A DNA stretch of 64,000 bases, taken from positions 4,092,001 through 4,156,000 of the forward strand of contig JANHCV010000001.1 of NCBI GenBank assembly GCA_025594325.1. The letters are read 5' to 3'. This DNA comes from Blastocladiella emersonii ATCC 22665 (lineage: Eukaryota > Blastocladiomycota > Blastocladiomycetes > Blastocladiales > Blastocladiaceae). Within the stretch, counting starts at the first letter, position 1. Each line of letters opens with the position of its first letter. The notes under the pieces are model-generated. The model saw only the letters and a program-made list of their open reading frames with translations, did no database searches and was not told the origin of the DNA. A program made the position numbers and the translations under genes. Below are positions 21,674 through 32,919 of this stretch, in pieces.

Positions 21674-24600
21674 TCACCTCAGCTGCTGGTCGGCGAGGCG
21701 TACTGGGATCCCGTACACGACAGGCGCAGCACCAATCAGGAACGGGAGCTGGCAGTCGTCGCGCGCCGCGGCCACGGCCATCGGGAGCGGAACATTCACG
21801 TCAGCCTCAACAAGGCTGCGGGGCACGGGCACCTCGCCGGCGTCCGCGAGGTCGACCGCAGGGAGATGCCACGCGTCGGTGAGCCCGAACCCGAACTCGT
21901 CGGCCTGCTTGCCCGCATAGAACAATCCCCACCGGCGGAGCATCGACACCGTGTACCGGTCGATATCGCGGTCCGTCACGTCCCACAGGTTGGCGACCAC
22001 GCACCCGCCGCGCGACGCGAGCATCGCCAGCGCGTAGTGCACGGGCGTGCCGATCGGGTCGAACGTGCCGGGCGCGGTGAGTTTGCCGCTCGAGCAGCCC
22101 ATGAGGATGGCCGCGATGGGCGCGCGGCCGCGGCCGTCGCGTGTCAGCGAGTCGCGAGCGAGCAGGTGCTCGACGAGTTTCTTGGGACGACACAGCGCCT
22201 CGCCGCCGCCGTGGCCAATGTATAGGAACACGTCGTGCGCGGCCATTGACGCGGCAAAGTCGGTCGCGGAGGGTGCTGGCGCGCCAATGGTGCCGTGCCA
22301 CATGGACTCGTCGCTACAGGCGTGCGTATCGTGTCAGTATTCCTCGACACAAACATGGTGAAAGCGTCAAAGCGTACCGCAAGATTGGTTCGAACGTCGC
22401 CTGCGTGGTCGGGAGATCCTGCGACGGGTTGAGCACGTAGAACACCGAGTCGCGGTCGGCCGCGGGCCCGCCGCGGTCCGCCGCCGCGAGCAGTCCATGG
22501 AGCATCTCGAGCGAGAATACGCGGGACACGCTGCGTCCGCGCATCGCCGCCGTCGACTCCCACGGGATCGCGTGCAGGTGCGCGTCGAGGATGAGGACCG
22601 TGTGGTCGCCCGCGGCCGCCGCTCCGGTCCGGCCGTACCGGTGGCGCAGTGCGCGCAGCTCGGCCTCAAGGAACGCGACGAGCGGGTCGAACTCGACGTC
22701 GCCGGCGGCAGCGAGGTCCGTGGTCGCGACGCCGAACCCCTGGCGCGCGCACTCTTCGAGGATGAAGGTTGCCATGTCCTCGAGGTCGGCGGCCGTCAGC
22801 GATGTCGCGGTGGGCTTGCCCGACCCGGGGACGAGCGGGTTCGGGACGACGGGGACGAGGACGAGCGCGAGCCACGCCTCGACGACGAGGACCGGCACGA
22901 CGAGCGGCGCGCTGGTGCCCGGATGCCGCGCGGGCTCGACGAACGCGGCGAGGTCGCGCGCAAAATCACGGACCGCACCGCGCGGGACCTGCGCGCCGGC
23001 GCCGCCGACCATGCCGCGGAAGCATCCGAGCCAGCACTCGTCGATGGTCGCGAGGACGCGGAACAGCCGGCCGTCGAGCACGCGCCGCTCCTCCCACCAC
23101 CGGTACTTGGCCTCGCGTGACTTGTACTCGGCGCGGAGCATCGTGTTGCTGTCGGCGACGACGGCGTCGAGCCGCGCGAGGACCGCCGTGTACGACGTCT
23201 CCTCGCCCACCGCCGACTCGCCGCGCGTCGCGGACCGGAGCAGCGCGAGCCGCAGCGCGGCGTGGTAGGGGCCGCGGGTCACCGACACGTACAGCGCGTT
23301 GTGCGCGGGATCGACGGCGAGCTGGCACACGGTCCAGGTGCTGGGCACGCGCGGGTCGATGGCGGGGGCGGCGGCGGTGCCGCCGGACTTGGGCGAGGAG
23401 CGGGGCGCGGTCCCAGAGCTGCTGCTGTCGTCGCTGTCCTCGAGCCCGAGCTTCAGGCACAGCATGTCCTCCTCAATCGGGCCCTGGTCGCGCGGTGTGG
23501 TGCGCGACGAGAGGTCGCTCAGGAACTGGTCGATGACGCGCGCCGAGGACGGGGTGGCGGCTGGAAGGCCCGACTGCGACCGCCGCTGTGCCACGGGGGT
23601 CTCGCGCATCGCGGCCATGAACGAGGCCGCCGCGGCCGGGGACTGCGCGGGCGTGTCGGACGACGAGAGCCCAGCGTCGAGCGAGACGGATTGGCTCGAC
23701 GTGGACGCGCGGTACGGCGTGGTCGGGTTGTGGTGGCTGGCCAGTGACACTGCATGCGCAGTCCGCTCCGGCAGCGCGCGCTGCGGTGGCCGCGGCTCGG
23801 CAGCGTCGGACATGAGGATGCGGGCCATGCGGCGCGTCGTGACGCCGTGGCACGCCGACTCGAGCAGCGTGCGGACCGACCACGCGGCCGCGGCCGCCGC
23901 CTCGCCGTGCGCGCCCTGGCCCGGGTGCGCGTTGCCGGCGGCGAGGTCAATGGTGTGGACGTGGAGCAACATGTGCGCCATCTCAGCGAGCTCGTGCGGG
24001 TGCGCGACGCCGGCCGCGCGGCCGATAGCCTCCTGGAGGTGTATGCGGCACATCTGGAGCCGCGTGACGAGCCGGGTATCAAGCGTCACGCTCGGGTTGC
24101 GCGTGGTGCCAATCTCGGTCGCGTCGAGGAGGATAGCCGACTCGTTGAGCAGGGCGAGCTCGGCGACCTTGGCGAGGTGCGGCTTGACAATGGCGAGGAT
24201 GACGGCGGCCGCGTCGTGGACGAACCGCGGGTACAGCGGGCCGCCGAGGTTGAGCACGGCGAGGGCCTCGGTCACGATGCGCTCGGCGTCGCGCCGGTTA
24301 TTCTGCGCGAACAGCAGGCCGGCGCGCGCGCGAACGAGGTCGGCCTCCCACGGGACGAGCTCGCGGAGCTGCAGCTGCCCGTCGACGATCCGCGTTGGCG
24401 TACTCATCGAGGATGAGGAAGCGGACGACGCCACCGTCTGCTGCGCGGGGCCAGCGTGCAGGAACCGCTGCAGCCGCGGCGACTGGTACCGGCGCTGGTC
24501 GGCGGCGAACAGGTCGGCGACGTGGCGCGGCGCCTTGAGCCGCTGCAGCAGCGAGCGTGCGGCGTGGACCCACTCGTCGGCCTCGTCGACGGGCCCGGAT

Positions 24601-27600
24601 TGTCCGGGCAGCGGGCGCGGGCGGGAGCCGCCGACGAGGTCGAGTCCGGCCTCGAGCAGCGCCGCGTCGCCGAGAACGACTAGCCGCGACAGATTCTCCT
24701 TGATGTCGAGCCCCGCCAAGTCAGCGGCGGGAGACCCGTCGCGCGCATCGAGCTCGAGGTCGAGGTGCACGGCGCTGTCCCCGCGCGGGAGCCCGCGCCG
24801 CGTCGGACTCGACGCAGCCCGCGCCACCGTCGATTCGCTGGGGCACTGCTCGAGAACCCCGCGGACCTCGTCGAGCGCGCGGCGGTACACGGCGACGGTG
24901 CCCTGGAGCGTGGCGAACCGGTACTGCATGGCGACGTTACCCTGCCTGCGCGCGTTGGCGGCGCCCTGGGCCGCAAACGAGTCGGCATCCCGCCACAGGC
25001 CCGCGGCGCAGAACAGCGCCGTGGCGTGGGCGAGGACCTGGAACGCGAGCGACGAGTTGCCGGAGGTACGGGCGAGGACGCGTTTCGCGAGCGGGAGCGT
25101 GTCGAGGGCGAGCACGAGGGCGTCGGTGCCGCGGCCCTCGGCCTCGTACAGCTGGATGCGCGCGAGGCGGTCGAGGACGGCGGTGGCCGGGTCGGCGGCG
25201 CGGGTCGCAGAGACCTTGCCCTGATGGCTATCGCCAGCGGCGGCGGACCGGTCGAGGTACTCGGCGGCCTTGACCGGGTTCCCGATGGCGATGAGGTACA
25301 TGGCATACGTTGCACACCACGCGCCGCGGCGGCGGTCTTCGGGGAGGTACGCAGACGCGGCGGTGATGCACTTCCCGGCCTGGCCGACGTAGCCGAGCGC
25401 GAGGTAGACGCGGGCGAACCGGACGAGCACGTTGCCGCGGTCGACGCCGTGCTCGATGACGAGCTGGATCTGGTGCAGCTGGACGAGCAGGGCGTGCATG
25501 GACCGGCCGTCGAGGATGCGCTCGAGAACGCGCAGGTGCCACCGCGTGTCGTCGCGCAGAATCAGTGTCTTCTCGCGGACCGCGCGCTCGTACAACTCGA
25601 AGGCCGTGGCCAGGTGCGTCGCGTCGTCCTGCGCGAACGCGTGGTAGCAGTACGCGAGGGCGAGCAGCTCGGTGCGCAGGAGCTCGTCGGGGCTATCCTT
25701 GGCCGGCTACGAGTTGGTGCGAACGCGTTAGCTGGTGCTCGCGCGAATCGTGAGAGGTGAGAACCGTACCGGCTGAAGCAGCAGATCAATCGACGTAGCA
25801 ATATCGCGCTCGCACCCGACACCGTTCCGCTGCGCGACGTGCGCGAGCAGGAGATGCGCGCGGTAGATGCCCGACTGCGGCGTGATGCGCTCCCAGTGCT
25901 GGAACACCTGGCCCGCGAGATCCGCGGACCCGGCGGCGATGAGCATGCGCCACTCGAGCGCGAATACCCAGTGCGAGCGGACGAGCGAGCAGAGCGGCGT
26001 GTACGTGAGCGACGTAGCAGCGTCCGCGCCGCCGCCGCTGCCACCGGGAGCCGTGAGCGCGTGCGAAGTCGGGGACGTCTCGGACGGCGCGAGGTGGCGG
26101 CGCACGTTGTGCGAGATGAGCGTCGCAAGGTCGTTCCACGCGCGGGACTCGAGGAGGACCGTGATGGCGCGGGTCTGTGCGTCGCGCCAGGGCCGGCCGA
26201 GCGCGGTGCGGCCGGCGTACGCGTCGTGGGCGGCCGAGACTGCGGCAATGAACTCGTAACGGCGCGCGAGTTTGGCGCGGACGAGGTGCGCGGCGCCGGG
26301 CGGCTGGCGCTCGAGGTACGCCTCGAGGGCGTCGGCGGCGACCTGGCCGATGGCAATGGCGCCGGCGAGCGCGCGCTCGCGGTCCTTGGTCCACGCCTGG
26401 ACCGCGCCGGCGAACGAGGTGTCCTTGTCGTGCGCCGAGTAGCTGTTCCGGGCGCCGCCGTTGGACGACGACGAGTTGGGGCGCGACCGCGGCGCTGAGC
26501 CGAACTGGCCGATGAGCGGGCCGGGCCCGAAGCTGCTCTGGCGGCGGCGCTGGCCGAAGTGGTCGAACAGGCCCTGTGCGAGGCCGTGGGCGACGGCGCT
26601 GACGCGGAGCAGGCAGCTGAAGAGGTGCGCGTCGTCGACGGCCTGGCGGCACACCTTGTACGCGGTGGCGATGTTACGGTGGACGAGGGCGAGGTCGGGC
26701 GAGAAGTTGGCGTTGCTGCGCTGTGCGACGAGCAGCTGGGCGAGGTACATGAGCCACTCAAAGAGCGAGCGGCCGACGGTGCGCGACACGGCGAGGTACG
26801 GGAACAGGCGGGCGACGAGCAGCGAGATCGAGTCGTGCACGACCGTCAGCGACTCGGCGCCCGCGTCGTCGAACACGTTCTCGGGGTCGAAGGCGTCGGT
26901 GATGCGGGTCGTCGCGCGCACGTAGTTGCACCCGGCGCGCAGCAGGGTGGCGATGTGCGAGCGCGTCGGCCGCATCCTGGCGTTACCCGTCGCGTCGGCC
27001 TGCTCGATCCGGTTGTAGTCGCGGAGGTAGCCGAGCAGGCGGCTCATGGACTCGACGGCGGCGTTGGTCAGGGACCCGTTGCCGGCGACGAGAGCGCCGT
27101 GCGCGACGGCGATCCGGATGGCGAGCTGGACGGGGCATGGCGCCGCGGACTCGGGCTGCTGCTGGCGCAGGGCGCGCGCCTGGTTCAGGAGCCACGGCAG
27201 GACGTCGTCGGGCGCCGTGCTGGAGTCGGCCGCCGATTCCTTGGCGCACACCCAGTCGACGACGAGGGTCGCTACCGTGAGCCGTTCCTGGGCAAACTGC
27301 GGGTGCCGCTCGAGCAACCGCGCCGTGGCGAGGAGCGGGGTCGGCGGCCGCAGAAAGGCGAGCGCCGCGCACACATTGGCAAGCGGTTCCCCGCTCTGCG
27401 CGAGCCATTCGACGACCCACAGGGCGACGTGTCCTTCGGGTGCGAGGCGGATGAGGAGCTTGGCGCACGTGGCTCGCTGCTGGCGGGCGACCTCGAGGCC
27501 GTGGGTGCGCTCAAGCTCGCGTAGCCACCAGTATGGTCCACCGCGGCCGAGCTGCGCGGTGTCGAGCAGATCGGCGTTCAGGGCGCGGGCCTCCTCGGCC

Positions 27601-28217
27601 GTGAACGGCTCGGCTTGAACGCGTAGAGCGAGCGAGCGCAGGCGCAAGGCGTAGTAGGCGACGACGAGCTGGACGAGACCGGGCGCCGGCTGGACACCGG
27701 GTGCCGCGACGAGCAGCCACGGGTTGGGCGATGGGCGGGCGAGGGCGTCGGGGTGGCAGCGCTCGAGGCGGGTCTTGAAGTGGTCGAGTGCAGCAAGCTG
27801 GGCCGTGGCGGGGACGAGGTTGGCGCCGACGAGCGAGGTGAGGACGTTGACCATACGCTTCTCGATGAGCAGGCCGGGCAGCGTGATGGCGTCGAGTGCG
27901 GCGGCGGCCACGGCGTACGCGTCGTGCACCACGGCGGCGCGTTTCCGGCACGCGGCCAGGGCCTCGGGCGACGCGGGCGCGGCGGCGGTCACGGAGAGCG
28001 CCGCGATGGCCCGGGCGCACGCAGAGAGAATGCGGCTCGCGGCGTCCACGTCCGAGTCGCGCGGCCCCGCGGGCGTCGAGAACAGCGCGCGTTGGCGCGG
28101 CGTAGGGGCGGGCGACGCGTCGAAGGTGCGCCTTACCCACTCGCGCAGCTCGAGGACGAGCTTGGGCGTCGCCTTGGCCGGGTCGGCGAGGTGGACGGCG
28201 ATCGCGGCGGCGTCCAT
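21674..28217 (-). CDS. ESP1: Separase (cohesin-cleaving cysteine protease), 2138 aa
   Basis: Cleaves the SCC1/RAD21 cohesin subunit at anaphase. Exons 28217-25770, 25706-22378 and 22313-21674. The first 1600 residues are alpha-helical, TPR/HEAT-like and poorly conserved, as in all separases. The C-terminal peptidase C50 domain is clear: LYIGHGGG with catalytic His1960 and ILMGCSSG with catalytic Cys1999, then VVANLWDVTDRDIDRY. The FEPIL...WHGTIG block is assembled across the last intron. Length falls in the normal range. A Ser-rich disordered stretch (about residues 1425-1560) could be a regulatory loop, but I see no definite autocleavage site. Divergent with the RraA-like gene. Confidence 0.93.
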
Positions 28218-28755
28218 GGTGGCGGGGTGGCCGGATCAGAGCGGCGTGGGAGGGGTGCAGGCGGTGCTGCGGTGCGCAAGTTGCATGGAGAGCGGGTTGA
28301 ATGCTGGGAGGGAGGAGGGGGAGGGGACGGCTGCGGTTGCAAAGGACGGGCGACTGCACCGCGCGCGTGTGGGACGCCGATCTCGCTGTATCACATGATA
28401 TTGCGACGCCTCATGCATGTGTCTCGCGCCCGCTGCGAGACACTTGCGCGATCGAGGTCGTAGATCGCTCTCGCGGGTCTTGGTGAGGAGCTCGCTGGCG
28501 CCAAGTCGCTCCCGAGGCCTTCAGCGAGGCCACGGCTGAGCAGACCGTCCATGTCCTCGTCGTCGTTGCGTCGGGGTCCGGCTCCTCGCTGACCATCAGA
28601 TGTTCGACGAGATGCGCCTCTCATGTGACGACCGCGAGCCCAAAGTCGCGTTCTCGCATGGCCACGCGGCCAGCCGCATGATATAAAACCGGGAAGCGCC
28701 GCCCCGAAGCGATCCGCGCTCTCCCCAACGGACCTCCCTCCATGCATCTCTAACC
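28218..28755. promoter_or_regulatory. Divergent promoter region, separase / RraA-like
   Basis: A 538-bp gap without a convincing gene. The only clear element is the TATA box of the RraA-like gene at its right end. Confidence 0.4.
28682..28688 (+). promoter_or_regulatory. TATA box of the RraA-like gene
   Basis: TATAAAA lies 74 bp upstream of the ATG at 28756 in otherwise GC-rich sequence, a good position for a TATA box with a short 5' leader. Confidence 0.6.
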
Positions 28756-29476
28756 ATGACCGACAACAACCGCTCCGAGCTCGCTCTCCTTGCGCAGTAC
28801 GGCGCGTGCGACGTCGCTGACGCCCTCGACAAGCTTGGCCACGCCGCGGGCTACCTGCACACGCCGCAGCTGCTTGTCCCGCCGCCGGGCACCGGCGCCA
28901 CCAAGGCCGTCGGCTTCGCGTACACGGTTGAGGTACATCTCGAGCAGCGCATCCTGGGTTGTGGCGAAGGGGCTCACAAGCAGCGTCTAGATTGTGGCGC
29001 ACGACGACGCGTCGGCGCCGACGTACACGGGCAACTACGTCGACGCGTGCCCCGCGGGCGCCGTGATGGTCGTCTCGGTCCCGCCCGCCGCGCACAATGC
29101 CGTGTTCGGCGGCCTGCTGGCGACGCGCGCGAGCGTCGTGGGCGCCGCGGGCTTCGTGTCCAACGGCCGCGTCCGCGACATTGACGAGATCCACGACGCC
29201 AAGGTTCCTGCGTTCGTCGGCGGCGTCAGCATCCTGTCGGCGCAGAAGCGCACGCGCGTCGCTCGCACCAACGAGCCCGTCACGATCGACGGCGTCACGG
29301 TGAACAGCGGCGACGTGATCGTGGCCGACGCGAACGGCGTCGCGGTCGTCCCGCACGCCTTGGTCGGCGCCGTCGCCGACATGTGCGCCAAGCTGGTCGT
29401 CATCGACGACAAGGTCAAGGTCGACGTGCTGGCCGGCGCGTCGCTCGTCGAGGGCTTTAAGAAGTGGCGCGGCTGA
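28756..29476 (+). CDS. RraA-family HMG/CHA aldolase-like protein, 220 aa
   Basis: Two exons (28756-28932, 28991-29476) with a GTACAT donor. The fold signature is visible: GACDVADALDKLG near the N-terminus, the NGRVRDIDEI motif (Arg121-Asp122) that binds substrate and metal in HMG/CHA aldolases, and a C-terminal SGDVIVADANGVAVVP block. Relatives include bacterial RraA and yeast Yer010c, a 4-hydroxy-4-methyl-2-oxoglutarate aldolase/oxaloacetate decarboxylase. Because Arg-Asp is kept, an aldolase or decarboxylase role is more likely than the RNase E-inhibitor role of bacterial RraA. No targeting signal is seen. PGS1 follows 92 bp downstream on the same strand. Confidence 0.88.
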
Positions 29477-29568
29477 GCATCGACGGCGGAATAAACCTCG
29501 TGTTGCGCTGGCATTTCCGCCCTGCTCTCTCCAACCACTCACCCGCAACGCATCACGTAAACCACTCC

Positions 29569-31155
29569 ATGCAACGAGCCATGCGGTTGACCGAGGCCGC
29601 GCGCACGCTGTCGCTGGTCGTGCGCGACCACGTTGCGGGGCAGTGGCGCGGCGCCGTGGCCGACCGGCGGTCCGCGGGCCGCGTCGGGTACTGGTTCGAC
29701 GGCGACCGGGTCCGCGTGCTGCACTCGCCCGCCGACTTCTACGACCAGCTCAAGGTCAACATCCGCGCCGCCAAGCGCCGCATCGTGCTGTCGGCGCTGT
29801 ACATTGGCCACGGCGAGCGCGACCTGATCGACACGCTGCACGCCGCGCTCGCCGCCAACCCGGACACGCGCCTGACGATCCTCGTCGACTACCTGCGCGG
29901 CACCCGCGGCGCCGAGAACTCGGTGACCGCGCTGTCGCCGCTGCTCGCCGCGTACCCGGGCCGCGTCGAGATCGCCCTGTACCACACGCCCGAGCTGACG
30001 GGGTGGAAGAAGCGCCTCATCCCGCAGCGCTTCAACGAGACGATTGGCCTGCTGCACTTCAAGCTGTTCGCGACCGACGACTCGCTCATCATCTCGGGCG
30101 CCAACCTGAGCAAGGACTACTTTACGAACCGCCAGGACCGCTACATGCTGATCGACGACGCGCGCATCGCCGGCCACTACGCGCGCCTCGTCGAGACGGT
30201 CGCCCAGGTCTCGTTCCGCGTGCCCGCGCCCAACACGATTGAGGCGCCGTCGCCCAACCCCGTCACCGAGCCCGCCGCGTTCCGCCGCCACGCGCGCGCC
30301 AAGCTGCTGCCCGCGCTCGAGCTCGTGGACCGCTCCGAGACGGACGGCGTGGCGCTGGTCTCGTCCGATTTGCAGCCGCAATCGCACGCGCACCGCGAGG
30401 ACACGCTCGTGGTCCCGGCGTTCCAGGCGAGCCCGCTTGGGATCCACCAGGAGCAGGAGCTGATGCGCGGTTTGTGGGAGGGACTGCGGTCCACGTCGCC
30501 GCCCCCACCGACTGCAGCCAACGCGAACGCGAAACCGCATCTCGCGCCGCAGTGGGACCTGTACTTCACGTCGGGCTACTTCAACATGACGCCGGGCGTC
30601 TTCTCGACGATTCTGTCGCTGCGGCGCCCGCTGCACGTGCTGACGGCGAGCCCGCAGGCCAACGGGTTCTACGGGTCGCGCGGCGTGTCGCAGTACGTGC
30701 CCAACGCCTACTCGTGGCTCGAGGCCCGGTTCCTGCGCAACGTGCAGCACGTCAAGGACGCCCCGCCCGTGGTCCTCGAGGAGTACGCGCGCACCGTCGA
30801 CAAGACCCCCTGGACGTTCCACGCCAAGGGCCTGTGGATCCGGCGCGTCCCCGGACACCCGGTCCTCGTCGGCGGCAAGCACGAGTCAGCCGCGGCGACC
30901 ACGGCCGCGGCGGAACCGCCGGTCCCCGTCGTCACCGTGATCGGGTCGTCCAACTTTGGCCACCGGTCGGCGCACCGCGACCTCGAGGCTCAGGCCATCG
31001 TCGTGACGACGAATCCGCGGCTCCAGGCGCAGCTGCAGCACGAGGTGGCGAGCCTGTGGAAGCACGCGACGCCCGTCGACCTGCCGACGCTCGAGGCACG
31101 CAACGTGCACTGGCTCACCAAGCTCACGGCCTATCTCACGCAAAACATGTTCTAG
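29569..31155 (+). CDS. PGS1: CDP-diacylglycerol-glycerol-3-phosphate 3-phosphatidyltransferase, 528 aa
   Basis: Mitochondrial enzyme making phosphatidylglycerol phosphate, the first committed step to cardiolipin. Single exon. It belongs to the phospholipase D superfamily: the first HKD motif is His163-Phe-Lys165 with Asp170, followed by SGANLSKDYFTNRQDRY, nearly invariant in PGS1. The second half-site is FHAKGLW (His418, Lys420), followed by VIGSSNFGHRSAHRDLEAQ. The N-terminus (MQRAMRLTEAARTLSLVVRD) is basic and amphipathic, fitting a mitochondrial presequence. An upstream in-frame ATG at 29464 overlaps the previous gene's stop codon, so I prefer 29569. Confidence 0.93.
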   Translation: MQRAMRLTEAARTLSLVVRDHVAGQWRGAVADRRSAGRVGYWFDGDRVRVLHSPADFYDQLKVNIRAAKRRIVLSALYIGHGERDLIDTLHAALAANPDTRLTILVDYLRGTRGAENSVTALSPLLAAYPGRVEIALYHTPELTGWKKRLIPQRFNETIGLLHFKLFATDDSLIISGANLSKDYFTNRQDRYMLIDDARIAGHYARLVETVAQVSFRVPAPNTIEAPSPNPVTEPAAFRRHARAKLLPALELVDRSETDGVALVSSDLQPQSHAHREDTLVVPAFQASPLGIHQEQELMRGLWEGLRSTSPPPPTAANANAKPHLAPQWDLYFTSGYFNMTPGVFSTILSLRRPLHVLTASPQANGFYGSRGVSQYVPNAYSWLEARFLRNVQHVKDAPPVVLEEYARTVDKTPWTFHAKGLWIRRVPGHPVLVGGKHESAAATTAAAEPPVPVVTVIGSSNFGHRSAHRDLEAQAIVVTTNPRLQAQLQHEVASLWKHATPVDLPTLEARNVHWLTKLTAYLTQNMF

Positions 31156-31257
31156 CCCATCCCGCTACTCCTAGTCAAATATAAAGTGCATGTAGTACTG
31201 AATGATGATCCATCTCCCTTAGCACACGCCCACCGCAACGACGACGACCACGTCCGC

Positions 31258-32919
31258 TCAGAACGTGAGGTTGCGCGGGGCGCGCGGCACCTCGAACTTG
31301 CACACGCGCGCCGCGTCGAGGGCGAACCCGAGCGGGTCGGCCATGGTCGTGAGGTACACGGCGAGGTGGGTGCCGATCGTCTTGACGTGCGCCCAGTACG
31401 TCTTCACTGGCTCGGTGCAGATGATGGACTTGACGACGGCGTCATCGACCGCATCGTCGGCGCCGGCCGTCCACAGGTACTGGCGGTAGTCGGCGTACGT
31501 CGACCAGACAGCCTCGAGCGCGTACACGGTGTCGAACTGCGACGGCCATCCCTGCGCGGGGCGGTCGGGCACGTCCTTGGCGTTACCCGGCGCCGCGAGG
31601 TCGATGGCCGGCGGGGCGACGCCGCCCGTGAGCGGCTTCTTGGGCTGCGTCGGGTTGTACTTGAACGCCGTGCACGCGTCGCGCGCCGCCGCCACGTTGC
31701 TCCACGCCTTGTAGATGAACGTGCGGCCCCAGTCGCCGACCGCGCGCTCGGGCTCGGGGCACGCCGCGTGCAGCTTGGCCGCCGCACGCACGGCGACCTC
31801 GAAGCACGGCCGCGTCGTACCGAGCAGCGCACGGTCCGTGCTGCACACTACGGGCGGCGCAGCGTAGAACAGCGAGCCGCCGAAACACGTCCTCACGTCC
31901 GCGTCCGTGTCGACTGCCGCCGCGGCGGCCGCGCACGCCGCGTTGTCGGCGATCACGGCGTCGGGGATCTCGCGCGAGAAGGCGATGGCGGGGCGCGCAG
32001 GGAGACGCGTCGGGGCCGCGGTGGCCGAGGAAGATACCGAGGTGCGCGTCGCGACCGTCGTCGTGTCGAACGTGGCCGTCGCCGCCGTCAGCGTCTCGAA
32101 CGTCACCGTGGCCGCGTCGACGTCGGTCTCGGTGGCGGTGGCGGCGGCCGTCGTCTCGGTCGCATCGGCGTCGATGGTCGCGAGCGTGACGGCCGTCTCC
32201 GCCGTCGTGGTCGCCGACGAGTGGGCGGTTGGGAAGGGGAACGGCAGGATCGTGAACCGCGGCTCGTCGTCGTCCGTGTGGGTCTTGGTGGCCGACACGG
32301 TCGCCGCGTCAGCGTCGGTCACGGTCGTCGAGGTGGCGGTGGCCTTGGTCGAGGTCTCCTCGGGCAGCGGCAGGATCGTGAACTCGATATCGACGCTCGT
32401 GGTAGACGTGGTGGCGGCCACCGACGTGGTCACGGGGAACGTGTGCGTGACGATGTCGTCGCCGGGGAACGGCAGGATCGTGAACTGGATGTTGTCCTCG
32501 TCGCCGGTCGTGGTCTTGGAAGCGGCCGACGACGACGTGGTCACGGGCAGGATCGTGAAGTGCGGGTTGGTGTACGTGGTAGTGGTCGCGGTGGCAGTGG
32601 TGGAGGAGGAGCTGCTCGCGGTGCCGAACCACGGCAGGATCGTGAAGACCGAGTCGCCGTCGTCGTCGCCCGAGGACGCGCCCGTCGCCTCGGCCGTCTG
32701 CGTCGCGGTAGTTGTCACACGGCTCGTCGTCTTGGTGGCGGCGACGGACGACGCGTGGCTGCTGCTCTCGATGGCGGCCGCACCGCGCGGCGCGATGCGC
32801 ATACCGTGGACGGCGACGGCGGCCGAGCACGCGAGCACGAGGAGGAGCGGGAGCGCCGTCGTGGCTGGCGCGCGGCAGGCGCGACGACGCGAGGAGGTAG
32901 AGGAGGTAGAGGAAGTCAT
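31258..32919 (-). CDS. Secreted Thr/Ser-rich protein with FTILP repeats and 8-Cys domain, 553 aa
   Basis: Not recognised. A single frame encodes a basic N-terminus, a hydrophobic signal peptide (about residues 21-38), and a long Thr/Ser/Ala-rich mucin-like region (about 50-290). This region contains five copies of FTILP at residues 92, 121, 146, 180 and 222, each preceded by acidic or polar residues. The C-terminal domain (about 300-550) has eight cysteines and is homologous to the protein encoded next upstream at 33426-34244: both share Cys-x15-Cys-Phe, Cys-Phe-x13-Cys, YK-[AS]W-x-N, a Cys-Thr...YW block and a final Cys-Lys-Phe. It is likely secreted and heavily O-glycosylated, perhaps a cell-wall or spore-coat protein. 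Confidence 0.75.
   Translation of the reverse strand: MTSSTSSTSSRRRACRAPATTALPLLLVLACSAAVAVHGMRIAPRGAAAIESSSHASSVAATKTTSRVTTTATQTAEATGASSGDDDGDSVFTILPWFGTASSSSSTTATATTTTYTNPHFTILPVTTSSSAASKTTTGDEDNIQFTILPFPGDDIVTHTFPVTTSVAATTSTTSVDIEFTILPLPEETSTKATATSTTVTDADAATVSATKTHTDDDEPRFTILPFPFPTAHSSATTTAETAVTLATIDADATETTAAATATETDVDAATVTFETLTAATATFDTTTVATRTSVSSSATAAPTRLPARPAIAFSREIPDAVIADNAACAAAAAAVDTDADVRTCFGGSLFYAAPPVVCSTDRALLGTTRPCFEVAVRAAAKLHAACPEPERAVGDWGRTFIYKAWSNVAAARDACTAFKYNPTQPKKPLTGGVAPPAIDLAAPGNAKDVPDRPAQGWPSQFDTVYALEAVWSTYADYRQYLWTAGADDAVDDAVVKSIICTEPVKTYWAHVKTIGTHLAVYLTTMADPLGFALDAARVCKFEVPRAPRNLTF
32243..32650 (-). repeat. Five dispersed copies encoding FTILP
   Basis: The plus-strand string GGCAGGATCGTGAA recurs near 32243, 32372, 32471, 32546 and 32635 with almost no synonymous change, while the sequence between copies differs in length and content. 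Confidence 0.75.

Noticed and set aside
29464-29568. A longer PGS1 starting at 29464
   Set aside because: That start overlaps the stop codon of the RraA-like gene, and the added residues are not presequence-like. The Met at 29569 gives a better N-terminus.
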